From the NCBI RefSeq assembly GCF_900103875.1, contig NZ_LT629705.1:386501-450500 (forward strand): a DNA stretch of 64,000 nt, written 5' to 3'. Position 1 is the stretch's first letter. Every line of letters starts with the position of its first letter. This DNA is from Pseudomonas arsenicoxydans (GTDB lineage Bacteria; Pseudomonadota; Gammaproteobacteria; Pseudomonadales; Pseudomonadaceae). Below, piece by piece: positions 8,559-17,879 of this stretch. The position numbers and the translations under genes are program-made. Below the pieces are notes generated by a model. That model made no database searches. It saw only the letters and a list, made by a program, of their open reading frames with translations, and had not been told where the DNA came from.

Positions 8559-8930
8559 ATGTGCAAAAAAATAGTTCCAGATCCACCCATCGACACCACC
8601 ACGCCCGAACCCGAAACATCACACGACGACAACCTGCTCCGAGACCGCGAAACCATCAACCGCGCCCTCGACTATTACCTCGATCCCGCGACCCGCTACG
8701 CGGAAAAACCCCGCCGCCCCAGCACCATGTTCATGATCGCCCCCGACAACGACACCGAAAGCCTGCTGGTCCATGCCTATGAGTCCCTGGCCTCCGCCAG
8801 CGTGATGGCCAGCGATTTCGCCAGCGACCTGATCGGCCCGCAACGCCATAAGGCGCTGGCGATCCAGCAGATCATCATGCTCGCCGAGCTGGCCGTGAAC
8901 CGTGCAGTGGACAACGTCGTCCCCACCTGA
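8559..8930 (+). CDS. DUF6124-like small protein of unknown function
   Basis: The product has 123 residues. A Pro/Thr/Glu/Asp-rich N-terminus (KIVPDPPIDTTTPEPET) is followed by an acidic-basic stretch with INRALDYYLDP and a helical C-terminus with LLVHAYESLASASVMASDF, ending AELAVNRAVDNVVPT. This is the pattern I associate with the pseudomonad families DUF6124/DUF3077, which occur in many copies per genome and have no known function. It has no signal peptide or membrane segment, so it should be cytoplasmic. The gene stands alone, with its own long leader (8343-8540), and is followed by a REP-rich gap of 400 bp. Confidence 0.7.
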   Translation: MCKKIVPDPPIDTTTPEPETSHDDNLLRDRETINRALDYYLDPATRYAEKPRRPSTMFMIAPDNDTESLLVHAYESLASASVMASDFASDLIGPQRHKALAIQQIIMLAELAVNRAVDNVVPT

Positions 8931-8946
8931 ATACACCGCAAAAAAA

Positions 8947-9037
8947 TGTGGGAGTGAGCCTGCTCGCGATGGCGGCAGCACACTCGACATCTCTGCGCCT
9001 GATACTCCGCGATCGCGAGCAGGCTCACTCCCACAGG
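8947..9037. repeat. REP family B inverted pair
   Basis: TGTGGGAGTGAGCCTGCTCG at the left end and its inverse GATCGCGAGCAGGCTCACTC at the right end are separated by about 40 bp. A further lone arm of the same family lies at 9081-9104. Confidence 0.85.
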
Positions 9038-9254
9038 GGTTTATCGTCGTCCACGGATCCCGCACCCGACACAATTCAAATGTGGGAGCGAGCTTGCTCG
9101 CGAAGACGGTGGCACAAGGGTTGATGCTGACTGATATTCCTGCGCCCTGTTCTGGCGCAGGCCACCGCACCAATGCCTCATGCACGTCCCTTCCTGGTGC
9201 ACCGCATGCGCGCGCAGCCGCTCTAATACGACGTTTCCTTGCCTGCACCCGACT

Positions 9255-9271
9255 AGGCACAGCCCTTGCAA
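9255..9271 (+). promoter_or_regulatory. Sigma54-type promoter of urtA (candidate)
   Basis: The sequence AGGCACAGCCCTTGCAA has GG at 9256-9257 and GC at 9268-9269, exactly 10 bp apart, matching the -24/-12 rule (TGGCAC-N5-TTGCW). Transcription would start near 9281, about 55 bp before the urtA ATG. GCAC/GGTGC half sites at about 9166-9205 might belong to an NtrC enhancer but are not spaced as the consensus requires. Confidence 0.6.
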
Positions 9272-9336
9272 AACACCCTTCAGTAGTCCGCATCTGCCAA
9301 CCAAGAAAAAATTCTAACGTTCATGGAGATCGCACA

Positions 9337-10602
9337 ATGAAGCGTCGTAGCTTGATCAAGGCATTCACACTCTCGGCAAGCATTGCCGCGATGGGCTTGA
9401 CCTGGACTGTCCAGGCAGCCGAGACCATCAAGGTCGGTATTTTGCATTCGTTGTCCGGGACCATGGCGATCTCCGAAACCTCGCTCAAAGACATGGCGTT
9501 GATGACCATCGACGAGATCAACGCCAAGGGCGGCGTGAACGGCAAGATGCTCGAACCGGTGGTCGTGGACCCTGCATCGAACTGGCCGTTGTTCGCGGAA
9601 AAGGGTCGTCAGTTGCTGACTCAGGACAAGGTCGCCGTGGTCTTCGGCTGCTGGACGTCCGTGTCGCGTAAATCGGTGTTGCCAGTGTTCGAAGAGCTCA
9701 ACGGCCTGCTGTTCTACCCGGTGCAATACGAAGGCGAAGAGATGTCGCCTAACGTGTTCTACACCGGCGCCGCGCCGAACCAGCAGGCAATCCCGGCCGT
9801 GGAATACCTGATGAGCGAAGAAGGCGGCAGCGCCAAGCGTTACTTCCTGTTGGGCACCGACTACGTCTACCCGCGCACCACCAACAAGATTTTGCGCTCG
9901 TTCCTGCACTCCAAAGGTGTAGCGGACAAGGACATCGAAGAGGTCTACACCCCGTTCGGTCACAGCGACTATCAAACCATCGTGGCCAACATCAAAAAAT
10001 TCTCGGCGGGTGGCAAGACAGCGGTCATCTCCACGGTCAACGGCGACTCCAACGTGCCGTTCTATAAAGAACTGGCTAACCAGGGTTTGAAAGCCACCGA
10101 CGTTCCGGTCGTGGCCTTCTCGGTCGGCGAAGAAGAACTGCGCGGCATCGACACCAAGCCCCTGGTCGGCAACCTGGCGGCGTGGAACTACTTTGAGTCG
10201 GTCGATAACCCGGCGAACAAGAAATTCGTCGCCGACTGGAAAGCCTACGCCAAGAAACACAACCTGCCGGGCGCCGATAAGGCGGTGACCAACGACCCGA
10301 TGGAAGCCACCTACGTGGGCATCCACATGTGGGCGCAAGCGGCTGAGAAAGCCAAGTCCACCGATGTCGACAAAGTCCGCGAAGCTTTGGCTGGCCAGAC
10401 GTTTGCCGCGCCGTCCGGTTACACGCTGACCATGGACAAGACCAACCACCACCTGCACAAGCCGGTAATGATCGGAGAGATCCAGGCCGACGGTCAGTTC
10501 AACGTGGTCTGGCAGACCGAAGGTCCGATCCGCGCCCAGCCGTGGAGCCCGTTCATCTCGGGCAACGACAAGAAGCCGGATTATGCGGTGAAGAGCAACT
10601 AA
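9337..10602 (+). CDS. urtA: Urea ABC transporter substrate-binding protein UrtA
   Basis: The product has 421 residues. The start at 9337 was chosen because it gives a signal peptide with a twin-arginine-like beginning (MKRRSLIKAFTLSASIAAMG, cleavage after VQA); the frame opens further upstream but runs through REP elements. The mature protein starts ETIKVGILHSLSGTMAISE, the type I periplasmic-binding fold of the amide/urea binding family, and includes VFGCWTSVSRKSVLPVFE and NGLLFYPVQYEGEE, typical of UrtA. It delivers urea to UrtBC. It heads the urtABCDE operon next to urease; the sigma54-like promoter fits nitrogen control. Confidence 0.95.
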   Translation: MKRRSLIKAFTLSASIAAMGLTWTVQAAETIKVGILHSLSGTMAISETSLKDMALMTIDEINAKGGVNGKMLEPVVVDPASNWPLFAEKGRQLLTQDKVAVVFGCWTSVSRKSVLPVFEELNGLLFYPVQYEGEEMSPNVFYTGAAPNQQAIPAVEYLMSEEGGSAKRYFLLGTDYVYPRTTNKILRSFLHSKGVADKDIEEVYTPFGHSDYQTIVANIKKFSAGGKTAVISTVNGDSNVPFYKELANQGLKATDVPVVAFSVGEEELRGIDTKPLVGNLAAWNYFESVDNPANKKFVADWKAYAKKHNLPGADKAVTNDPMEATYVGIHMWAQAAEKAKSTDVDKVREALAGQTFAAPSGYTLTMDKTNHHLHKPVMIGEIQADGQFNVVWQTEGPIRAQPWSPFISGNDKKPDYAVKSN

Positions 10603-10609
10603 GCCACTG

Positions 10610-10634
10610 GGACCCGAGCATGGAGCTCGGGTCC
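10610..10634 (+). other. Intercistronic hairpin after urtA
   Basis: GGACCCGAGC (10610-10619) pairs with GCTCGGGTCC (10625-10634) around a 5-base loop, starting 8 bp after the urtA stop. No U tract follows, so an mRNA-stabilising or 3-prime-end hairpin is more likely than a full terminator. This fits higher expression of a binding protein than of its permeases. Confidence 0.6.
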
Positions 10635-10646
10635 GACACAACTCCC

Positions 10647-10735
10647 TGTGGGAGCTGGCTTGCCTGCGATGGCATCACCTCGGTGCATCAGCTTCACCGA
10701 GTTGCTTGCATCGCAGGCAAGCCAGCTCCCACACA
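10647..10735. repeat. REP family B variant inverted pair between urtA and urtB
   Basis: TGTGGGAGCTGGCTTGCCTG on the left is mirrored by GCAGGCAAGCCAGCTCCCAC on the right. The pair lies wholly between urtA and the chosen urtB start. Confidence 0.85.
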
Positions 10736-10756
10736 GTCCGAGCAAGGCGACTCTTT

Positions 10757-12259
10757 ATGCCCACTGCCCTTTATCGCTTCATTTTGGCCCTTGCGCTGTT
10801 AGTGCCGATGGCCACCCACGCCAGCGACGCCGAAGACTTCGTCGCCGCCAATCCCGTGCAGCAAGCCAAACTGCTGGAAGCCTGGGCCGCGCAGCCCGAG
10901 CCGGCCCGCATCGAATTGATCAATTCCCTGCAACAAGGTGAATTGACCGTCGATGGCCAAGCCAAAACCTTGCGCCTGAACAATCGCCTGCGGGGTCTGA
11001 TCGACACCGCGCTGGCCAGTCACCAGTTGCTCGCCGCCGACGCCAAAATCCGTCTGGCCGCTGCGCAGCAATTGCAGAAAAGCGCCAAACCGGCGCAACT
11101 GACATTCCTCGACCGGCAATTGGCCGGCGAAAAAGATCCAACCGTCCACGCCGCCCTGAGTCTGGTCCTGGCCAACTTGCAACTGGTGGATACCGATCCG
11201 GCCGTGCGCCTCGCCGCCGTGCGCCTGCTCGGCGAAACCGGTGACCCGCTGGCGCGCACCCGCCTCGATAGCTTGCTCGAACCGGGTGTCGAAGCCGACG
11301 CCACTGTGCGCACGGCGGCCGAAACCAGCCTCGCGCAAGTCAAACGCAAACTGCTGATCGGCGAGCTGCTCGGACAAGCGTTCAGCGGCATGTCGTTGGG
11401 TTCGATTTTGCTGCTCGCTGCATTGGGCCTGGCGATCACCTTCGGCCTGCTCGGCGTGATCAATATGGCCCACGGCGAGATGCTGATGCTCGGCGCGTAC
11501 TCGACGTATGTGGTGCAGTTGATGTTTCAGCGCTTCGCTCCGCAAGCCATCGAGTTCTATCCGCTGATCGCCTTGCCGGTGGCGTTTTTCGTCACCGCCG
11601 CCATCGGCATGGCGCTGGAACGCACGGTGATTCGTCACCTCTACGGCCGTCCGCTCGAAACCCTGCTGGCGACCTGGGGCATCAGCCTGATGCTGATTCA
11701 GCTTGTCCGATTGGTGTTCGGCGCGCAGAACGTCGAGGTCGCGAATCCGGCCTGGCTGTCCGGCGGGATTCAAGTGCTGCCCAACCTTGTGTTGCCTTAC
11801 AACCGCATCGTGATCATCGCCTTCGCCCTGTTTGTGGTGGTGTTGACCTGGCTGCTGCTGAACAAGACGCGACTGGGCCTGAACGTGCGCGCCGTCACCC
11901 AGAACCGCAACATGGCCGCGTGCTGCGGTGTGCCGACCGGGCGCGTCGACATGCTCGCCTTTGGCCTCGGCTCGGGCATTGCCGGCCTTGGTGGTGTGGC
12001 GCTGAGCCAGATCGGCAACGTCGGCCCGGACCTCGGCCAGAGCTACATCATCGACTCGTTCCTGGTGGTGGTGCTCGGCGGCGTCGGGCAGTTGGCCGGC
12101 AGCGTCCTCGCGGCCTTCGGCCTGGGCATCGCCAATAAAATTCTTGAGCCGCAGATTGGTGCGGTGCTGGGCAAGATCCTGATCCTCGCGCTGATCATTC
12201 TGTTTATCCAGAAGCGTCCGCAAGGCCTCTTCGCATTGAAAGGACGGGTGATCGACTGA
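10757..12259 (+). CDS. urtB: Urea ABC transporter permease UrtB
   Basis: The product has 500 residues. The start at 10757 gives a signal peptide (MPTALYRFILALALLVPMATHAS); the longer frame from 10706 would translate a REP element. An N-terminal periplasmic region of about 190 residues is rich in Ala/Leu helices with HEAT-like spacing (DTDPAVRLAAVRLLGETGD), followed by a LivH-type permease part with about eight membrane helices (ILLLAALGLAITFGLLGVIN and onwards). The extra N-terminal domain is normal for UrtB and absent from LivH. It overlaps urtC by one base. It forms the urea channel with UrtC. Confidence 0.95.
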   Translation: MPTALYRFILALALLVPMATHASDAEDFVAANPVQQAKLLEAWAAQPEPARIELINSLQQGELTVDGQAKTLRLNNRLRGLIDTALASHQLLAADAKIRLAAAQQLQKSAKPAQLTFLDRQLAGEKDPTVHAALSLVLANLQLVDTDPAVRLAAVRLLGETGDPLARTRLDSLLEPGVEADATVRTAAETSLAQVKRKLLIGELLGQAFSGMSLGSILLLAALGLAITFGLLGVINMAHGEMLMLGAYSTYVVQLMFQRFAPQAIEFYPLIALPVAFFVTAAIGMALERTVIRHLYGRPLETLLATWGISLMLIQLVRLVFGAQNVEVANPAWLSGGIQVLPNLVLPYNRIVIIAFALFVVVLTWLLLNKTRLGLNVRAVTQNRNMAACCGVPTGRVDMLAFGLGSGIAGLGGVALSQIGNVGPDLGQSYIIDSFLVVVLGGVGQLAGSVLAAFGLGIANKILEPQIGAVLGKILILALIILFIQKRPQGLFALKGRVID

Positions 12260-13338
12260 TGAACCAGCCCCTGTTGCTCACGGCCACACAAAAGGCCGGC
12301 CCGAAAGTCACTATCGCTGTCGGCACGGTGATTCTTGTCTTGCTGTTGGCGTTGCCGCTGATGTCGTTGTTATCGCCCATCAGCGTGTTTCACGTCTCGG
12401 CCTACACGTTGACGCTGGTGGGCAAAATCCTTTGCTACGCCATCGTCGCCCTGGCGCTGGATCTGGTCTGGGGTTACGCCGGCCTGTTGTCGCTCGGTCA
12501 CGGCCTGTTCTTCGCCCTCGGCGGCTACGCGATGGGCATGTACCTGATGCGCCAAGCCTCGGGCGATGACTTGCCGGCGTTCATGACGTTCCTGTCGTGG
12601 ACCGAATTGCCGTGGTACTGGACCGGCACCAGCAGCTTTCTCTGGTCCATGTGCCTGGTGGTGTTGGCGCCGGGCTTGCTGGCATTGGTGTTCGGTTTCT
12701 TCGCGTTCCGCTCGCGGATCAAGGGCGTGTATTTCTCGATCATGACCCAGGCCCTGACCTTCGCTGGAATGCTCTTGTTTTTTCGCAACGAAACCGGCTT
12801 CGGCGGCAACAACGGCTTCACCAATTTCCGCACCATCCTCGGTTTCGGCATCACTGAACCGGGCACCCGCGCCGTATTGTTTTTCGCCACGGTGGCGTTG
12901 CTAGTGGCGAGCCTGTTCATCGGCTGGCGACTGGCACAGAGCAAGTTTGGCCGGGTGTTGACGGCGCTGCGCGATGCCGAAAACCGCCTGATGTTCTGCG
13001 GCTACGACCCACGCGGGTTCAAGCTGTTTGTCTGGGTGTTGAGCGCGGTGTTGTGCGGCTTGGCCGGCGCGCTGTATGTGCCGCAAGTCGGGATCATCAA
13101 CCCGAGTGAAATGTCGCCGACCAACTCGATTGAAGCCGCGGTCTGGGTCGCACTGGGCGGCCGCGGCACGCTGATCGGTCCGCTGCTTGGCGCCGGTGTG
13201 GTCAACGGGATGAAGAGCTGGTTCACCGTGGCGTTCCCGGAGTACTGGCTGTTTTTCCTCGGGGCGCTGTTCATCATCGTGACCTTGTACCTGCCCAAAG
13301 GCGTGATCGGTCTGCTGAAAAAAAGGGGTGAACAATGA
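12259..13338 (+). CDS. urtC: Urea ABC transporter permease UrtC
   Basis: The product has 359 residues with about ten hydrophobic helices in the LivM-type order. The conserved segments ALDLVWGYAGLLSLGHGLFF (early) and LTALRDAENRLMFCGYDPRG (coupling region, near residue 240) support UrtC. It starts one base inside the urtB stop and ends 4 bp into urtD, so translation is probably coupled. With UrtB it makes the membrane channel for urea. Confidence 0.95.
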   Translation: MNQPLLLTATQKAGPKVTIAVGTVILVLLLALPLMSLLSPISVFHVSAYTLTLVGKILCYAIVALALDLVWGYAGLLSLGHGLFFALGGYAMGMYLMRQASGDDLPAFMTFLSWTELPWYWTGTSSFLWSMCLVVLAPGLLALVFGFFAFRSRIKGVYFSIMTQALTFAGMLLFFRNETGFGGNNGFTNFRTILGFGITEPGTRAVLFFATVALLVASLFIGWRLAQSKFGRVLTALRDAENRLMFCGYDPRGFKLFVWVLSAVLCGLAGALYVPQVGIINPSEMSPTNSIEAAVWVALGGRGTLIGPLLGAGVVNGMKSWFTVAFPEYWLFFLGALFIIVTLYLPKGVIGLLKKRGEQ

Positions 13339-14207
13339 GAGTGACTGCGACCGCTGAATTCATGCTCGAACCGGCGTTTTTTCCGCCGCTGGAACCCAAC
13401 CGGGACGCCGGAAGCAGCCGCGACGTCATCGGTCTCGGGCGCAGTGTCGGTCCTGGCCTGGATACGCGCCATGGAACGATCCTGACTCTGGAAGACATCA
13501 GCGTGAGCTTCGATGGCTTTCGCGCGCTGAACAATCTGAACCTGTACATCGGCGTCGGCGAGTTGCGCTGCATCATCGGCCCCAATGGCGCCGGCAAGAC
13601 CACCCTGATGGATGTGATCACCGGCAAGACGCGCCCCAGTCACGGCAAGGCCTGGTTCGGTGAAACCTTGGACCTGACGCAGATGAGCGAGGTGCAAATC
13701 GCCCAGGCCGGCATCGGTCGCAAGTTTCAGAAACCGACGGTGTTCGAAGCGTTGAGCGTTTTTGAAAACCTGGAGCTGGCGCAGAAAACCGACAAGTCTG
13801 TGTGGGCCAGCCTGCGGGCCCGTTTAAGCGGTGAGCAGAAAGATCGCATCACCGAGGTGCTGGAAACCATTCGCCTGAGCGCGTCGGTCAATCGCCCGGC
13901 AGGGTTGTTGTCCCACGGTCAGAAGCAGTTTCTGGAAATCGGCATGTTGCTCATGCAAGACCCGCAATTGTTGCTGCTCGATGAGCCGGTGGCGGGCATG
14001 ACCGACGCCGAAACCGAGTTCACCGCCGAGTTGTTCAAAAGCCTTGCCGGCAAGCATTCGCTGATGGTGGTGGAACACGACATGGGCTTCGTCGGCTCGA
14101 TTGCCGACCACGTCACCGTGTTGCACCAGGGCAGCGTGCTGGCCGAAGGGTCGCTGGAACAGGTGCAGGCCGATGAGCGTGTTATTGAGGTCTATTTAGG
14201 GAGGTGA
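13335..14207 (+). CDS. urtD: Urea ABC transporter ATPase UrtD
   Basis: The product has 290 residues. An unconserved N-terminal extension of about 50 residues precedes the ATPase domain (TLEDISVSFDGFRALNNLNL). Walker A is GPNGAGKTT, the signature region reads LLSHGQKQFLEIG (family variant of LSGGQ), Walker B is LLLLDEP and the switch His is in VVEHDMGFV. The LLSHGQKQ variant is usual in UrtD. A GTG- or ATG-initiated shorter form is possible, but the overlap of the ATG at 13335 with the urtC stop supports this start. It powers urea import. Confidence 0.93.
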   Translation: MRVTATAEFMLEPAFFPPLEPNRDAGSSRDVIGLGRSVGPGLDTRHGTILTLEDISVSFDGFRALNNLNLYIGVGELRCIIGPNGAGKTTLMDVITGKTRPSHGKAWFGETLDLTQMSEVQIAQAGIGRKFQKPTVFEALSVFENLELAQKTDKSVWASLRARLSGEQKDRITEVLETIRLSASVNRPAGLLSHGQKQFLEIGMLLMQDPQLLLLDEPVAGMTDAETEFTAELFKSLAGKHSLMVVEHDMGFVGSIADHVTVLHQGSVLAEGSLEQVQADERVIEVYLGR

Positions 14208-14213
14208 ATCGGC

Positions 14214-14307
14214 CAGCTTCAAGCCGCAAGCTTCAAGCGGCAAGTTAAAAACCGAAGCCATCCACCGTTCCGCTCTCACTTGCAGCTTGAAGCTTGCCGC
14301 TTGAAGC
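14214..14307. repeat. Inverted repeat, family D, between urtD and urtE
   Basis: AGCTTCAAGCCGCAAGCTTCAAGCGGCAAG on the left and its inverse (GCAGCTTGAAGCTTGCCGCTTGAAGC) on the right flank about 40 bp. A lone arm of this family is seen near 34567-34590. Confidence 0.8.
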
Positions 14308-14325
14308 CCTACTAACGGAGTTCCA

Positions 14326-15024
14326 ATGCTACAGGTCCAACACCTTCATCAATACTACGGCGGAAGCCACATCCTGCGCGGCCTGACGTTTGAGGTGAAA
14401 GTGGGTGAAGTCACCTGCCTGCTCGGGCGCAACGGGGTGGGCAAAACCACGCTGCTCAAATGCCTGATGGGTTTGCTGCCGGCCAAAGAAGGCGCGGTGA
14501 ACTGGGAAGGCAAACCGATCACCACGTTCAAGCCGCACCAACGTGTTCACGCCGGAATCGCCTATGTGCCCCAGGGCCGGGAAATTTTCGGGCGCCTGAC
14601 CGTGGAAGAAAACCTGCTGATGGGCCTGTCGCGTTTCCCCGGCAGCGAAGCCAAGGAAGTCCCGGCATTCATCTACGAGTTGTTCCCGGTGTTGCTGCAA
14701 ATGAAGCAACGCCGTGGCGGGGACTTGTCCGGCGGTCAACAGCAGCAACTGGCGATTGGTCGAGCCTTGGCCAGTCGTCCGCGCTTGCTGATCCTCGACG
14801 AACCCACCGAAGGCATTCAGCCGTCGGTGATCAAAGAGATCGGCGCGGTGATCAAGAAGCTCGCGGCCCGAGGCGACATGGCGATTTTGCTGGTGGAACA
14901 GTTTTACGATTTCGCCGCCGAACTGGCCGATCAGTACCTGGTGATGTCCCGGGGCGAGATCGTGCAACAGGGTCGCGGTGAAAATATGGAAGCCGAAGGT
15001 GTGCGCGGCCTGGTTACGATCTAG
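14326..15024 (+). CDS. urtE: Urea ABC transporter ATPase UrtE
   Basis: The product has 232 residues, the LivF-like size. It has QHLHQYYGGSHILRGLTFEV at the N-terminus, Walker A GRNGVGKTT, a Q-loop in YVPQGREIFG, the signature LSGGQQQQLAIG, Walker B LLILDEP followed by TEGIQPS (typical of UrtE) and a C-terminal GRGENMEAEGVRGLVTI. A GGAG ribosome binding site precedes the ATG. It is separated from urtD by an inverted repeat but is on the same strand and is the second ATPase of the urea importer. Confidence 0.95.
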   Translation: MLQVQHLHQYYGGSHILRGLTFEVKVGEVTCLLGRNGVGKTTLLKCLMGLLPAKEGAVNWEGKPITTFKPHQRVHAGIAYVPQGREIFGRLTVEENLLMGLSRFPGSEAKEVPAFIYELFPVLLQMKQRRGGDLSGGQQQQLAIGRALASRPRLLILDEPTEGIQPSVIKEIGAVIKKLAARGDMAILLVEQFYDFAAELADQYLVMSRGEIVQQGRGENMEAEGVRGLVTI

Positions 15025-15054
15025 TCTGTAGCGTCCTGACGATTATTAGAAATC

Positions 15055-15909
15055 ATGAATTTACCTTTACTGCCCCTGAACACACAGCCGGCCCTGTTTA
15101 CCCCGAGTTGGCACGCCGAGCTGGAGCTGGGTTATGCCCGCTTCGGCGAGAGCACACGCCCGGTCCAGCGCCGGCACCAAGGGCCGCTGCGGGTGCAAAA
15201 GCACCTGTACGCCGAAGGGCCCGAGGTGTGCCAGCACATCATCGTTCACCCGCCGGGCGGGATTGCCGGAGGTGATCGGCTGGACATCAGCGCCAGCGTC
15301 GGCGCTGATGCCTGGGCACAAATCACCAGTCCCGGCGCGGCCAAGTGGTATCGCGCCGCAGGCCCCGCTTATCAGCAGCTGGATTTGAATGTCGCGGCCG
15401 GTGCGACACTGGAATGGCTGCCCCAGGAGACGATCATTTTCAGCGCCGCCCAGGCCGAACTCAGCACCTCGATCAACCTTGAAGGCGACGCCCGGCTGTT
15501 CTACTGGGACGTGGTGGCGCTCGGTCGCCCGGCCAGTGGTGAGCGCTTCGACCTCGGACATTTTCAGGCGCAATTGAATATCCGCCGCGACGGCCAGTTG
15601 CTCTGGCACGAACGCCAGCGCATTGTCGGGAATGATGGTTTGCTCGACTCGCCGATTGGCCTGGACGGGCAACCGGTTTTTGCCACCCTGCTGGTGACGG
15701 GCGAAGTCGATAGCGAGTTGCTGGAGACGTGCCGCTCGCTGCCCAATGAAGTGCGCGGGGACCTGACGCAGTTGCCGGGGCTATTGGTTGCCCGGTGCCT
15801 GGCCAGTGAAGCGCTGTTGGCACGGGGTTGGCTTATTGAATTGTGGCGATTGCTGCGGCCTGCGCTGTTAGGCCGAGAAGCGGTCCCGCCAAGAATATGG
15901 AGCACCTGA
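15055..15909 (+). CDS. ureD: Urease accessory protein UreD
   Basis: The product has 284 residues, the usual size. The start region matches the family ([27 protein letters not shown]) and the conserved motifs [14 protein letters not shown] and [14 protein letters not shown] SPGAAKWYR are present. UreD binds apo-urease and forms the UreDFG complex needed for nickel insertion. The start codon lacks a strong ribosome binding site. It lies 30 bp after urtE, so the urea importer and urease are probably one transcript, and a REP pair separates it from ureA. Confidence 0.95.
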   Translation: MNLPLLPLNTQPALFTPSWHAELELGYARFGESTRPVQRRHQGPLRVQKHLYAEGPEVCQHIIVHPPGGIAGGDRLDISASVGADAWAQITSPGAAKWYRAAGPAYQQLDLNVAAGATLEWLPQETIIFSAAQAELSTSINLEGDARLFYWDVVALGRPASGERFDLGHFQAQLNIRRDGQLLWHERQRIVGNDGLLDSPIGLDGQPVFATLLVTGEVDSELLETCRSLPNEVRGDLTQLPGLLVARCLASEALLARGWLIELWRLLRPALLGREAVPPRIWST

Positions 15910-15923
15910 ACACGTATCCCCTT

Positions 15924-16010
15924 GCAGGAGCTGTCGAGTGAAACGAGGCTGCGATCTTTTGACCTATTCAAGACCAAGATCAAAAGATCGCAGCCTTCGG
16001 CAGCTCGACG
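15924..16010. repeat. REP-like element, family A, inverted pair
   Basis: Left arm GCAGGAGCTGTCGAGTGAAA and a right arm containing AAAAGATCGCAGCC, with the end altered to TTCGGCAGCTCGAC. It sits between ureD and ureA. Confidence 0.85.
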
Positions 16011-16056
16011 GGTGTAATACGCAAGATTTTCATTCTGCCAAAAATGGATTCCAACG

Positions 16057-16359
16057 ATGGACCTGACCCCACGTGAAAAAGACAAGCTGCTGATCTTCAC
16101 CGCCGGCCTCGTCGCCGAGCGGCGTTTGGCGCGCGGCGTGAAACTCAATTACCCGGAGGCCATGGCCTACATTTCTGCCGCGTTGCTCGAAGGCGCCCGC
16201 GATGGCCGGACCGTGGCCGAGCTGATGCACTTCGGCACCACCCTGCTGAACCGCGATCAAGTGATGGAAGGCATCCCGGAAATGATCCCGGAGATCCAGG
16301 TCGAAGCGACGTTCCCCGACGGCACCAAACTGGTCACCGTCCACCAACCCATCGCCTGA
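16057..16359 (+). CDS. ureA: Urease subunit gamma
   Basis: The product has exactly 100 residues, the standard length of UreA. It begins [20 protein letters not shown] and includes [15 protein letters not shown] and [11 protein letters not shown], all conserved in the gamma subunit. UreA, UreB and UreC assemble into the nickel enzyme that hydrolyses urea to ammonia and carbamate in the cytoplasm. It is followed after 9 bp by an acetyltransferase gene rather than ureB. Confidence 0.97.
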   Translation: MDLTPREKDKLLIFTAGLVAERRLARGVKLNYPEAMAYISAALLEGARDGRTVAELMHFGTTLLNRDQVMEGIPEMIPEIQVEATFPDGTKLVTVHQPIA

Positions 16360-16368
16360 GGCCGAGCC

Positions 16369-16902
16369 ATGACCTACCTCATCCGTGACGCAGTGCATGC
16401 CGACCTGCCGGCGATCCGCGACATCTACAACGACGCCGTGCTCAACACCACGGCGATCTGGAATGAACAGGCCGTAGACCTGGGCAACCGTCAGGCCTGG
16501 TTCAGTGCGCGCCAGTCCCAGGGTTATCCGATTCTGGTAATCGTCGACGGCGAGAACAGCGTGCTGGGCTACGCTTCATTTGGTGACTGGCGACCGTTCG
16601 ACGGTTTCCGCCACACCGTCGAGCATTCGGTCTACGTGCGCAGCGACCAGCGGGGCAATGGCCTGGGTCCGCGCCTGATGGACGTATTGATCGAACGCGC
16701 CAAAGGCTGCGACAAGCACGTGATGGTGGCCGCCATTGAAAGCGGTAACGCCGCTTCTATTCGTCTGCATGAACGGGCCGGATTCGCGATCACCGGTCAG
16801 ATGCCCCAAGTGGGCACCAAGTTTGGCCGCTGGCTGGACCTGACCTTCATGCAACTGACCCTCAATCCTGGCGCGGAGCCGCCGACTGCCAGCAAGGAGT
16901 AA
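16369..16902 (+). CDS. GNAT N-acetyltransferase, phosphinothricin/methionine-sulfone type
   Basis: The product has 177 residues. The start (IRDAVHADLPAIRDIYNDAV) and the acetyl-CoA site (SDQRGNGLGPRLMDVLIERA, Q/RxxGxG/A-type) match the PAT family; VEHSVYVRS and IRLHERAGF are also conserved there. P. aeruginosa PA4866, encoded at the same place between ureA and ureB, was shown to acetylate methionine sulfoximine and sulfone. A similar role is likely here. It lies in the ure operon with gaps of 9 and 6 bp, yet is not needed for urease chemistry as known. Confidence 0.85.
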   Translation: MTYLIRDAVHADLPAIRDIYNDAVLNTTAIWNEQAVDLGNRQAWFSARQSQGYPILVIVDGENSVLGYASFGDWRPFDGFRHTVEHSVYVRSDQRGNGLGPRLMDVLIERAKGCDKHVMVAAIESGNAASIRLHERAGFAITGQMPQVGTKFGRWLDLTFMQLTLNPGAEPPTASKE

Positions 16903-17747
<845 letters not shown>

Positions 17748-17750
17748 GTT

Positions 17751-17859
17751 GATCGTTCCCACGGTCCCCGTGGGAATGCATCCCGTGACGCTCCGCGTCA
17801 CATAACGGCGGACGCAGAGCGTCCATGGCGGCATTCCCACGCAGAGCGTGGGTACGATC
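17751..17859. repeat. Intergenic palindromic repeat, family C, between ureB and ureC
   Basis: GATCGTTCCCACGGTCCCCG at the left end and GCGTGGGTACGATC at the right end, with inner inverted pairs as in the copy at 5252-5358. Confidence 0.85.
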
Positions 17860-17879
17860 AATTTGTGCAAGGAATTCCA

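Larger units (their letters stand above)
8931..9336. other. Gene-free stretch upstream of urtA
   Basis: It contains a REP family B inverted pair (8947-9037), a single REP arm (9081-9104) and the sigma54-like promoter of urtA at 9255-9271. An upstream extension of the urtA reading frame runs through the repeats but is not taken as coding. Confidence 0.65.

Noticed and set aside
9166..9205. NtrC enhancer before urtA
   Set aside because: GCAC and GGTGC half sites are present but separated by 2-4 bp more than the consensus allows.
8902..9336. N-terminal extension of urtA by 145 codons
   Set aside because: It runs through two REP elements and the promoter; the ATG at 9337 gives a normal signal peptide.
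10706..10756. 17-codon extension of urtB
   Set aside because: It translates the arm of a REP element; the ATG at 10757 gives a signal peptide.
10799..12223. 474-residue minus-strand frame opposite urtB
   Set aside because: Antisense shadow with Gln/His/Asp bias and no recognisable domain.
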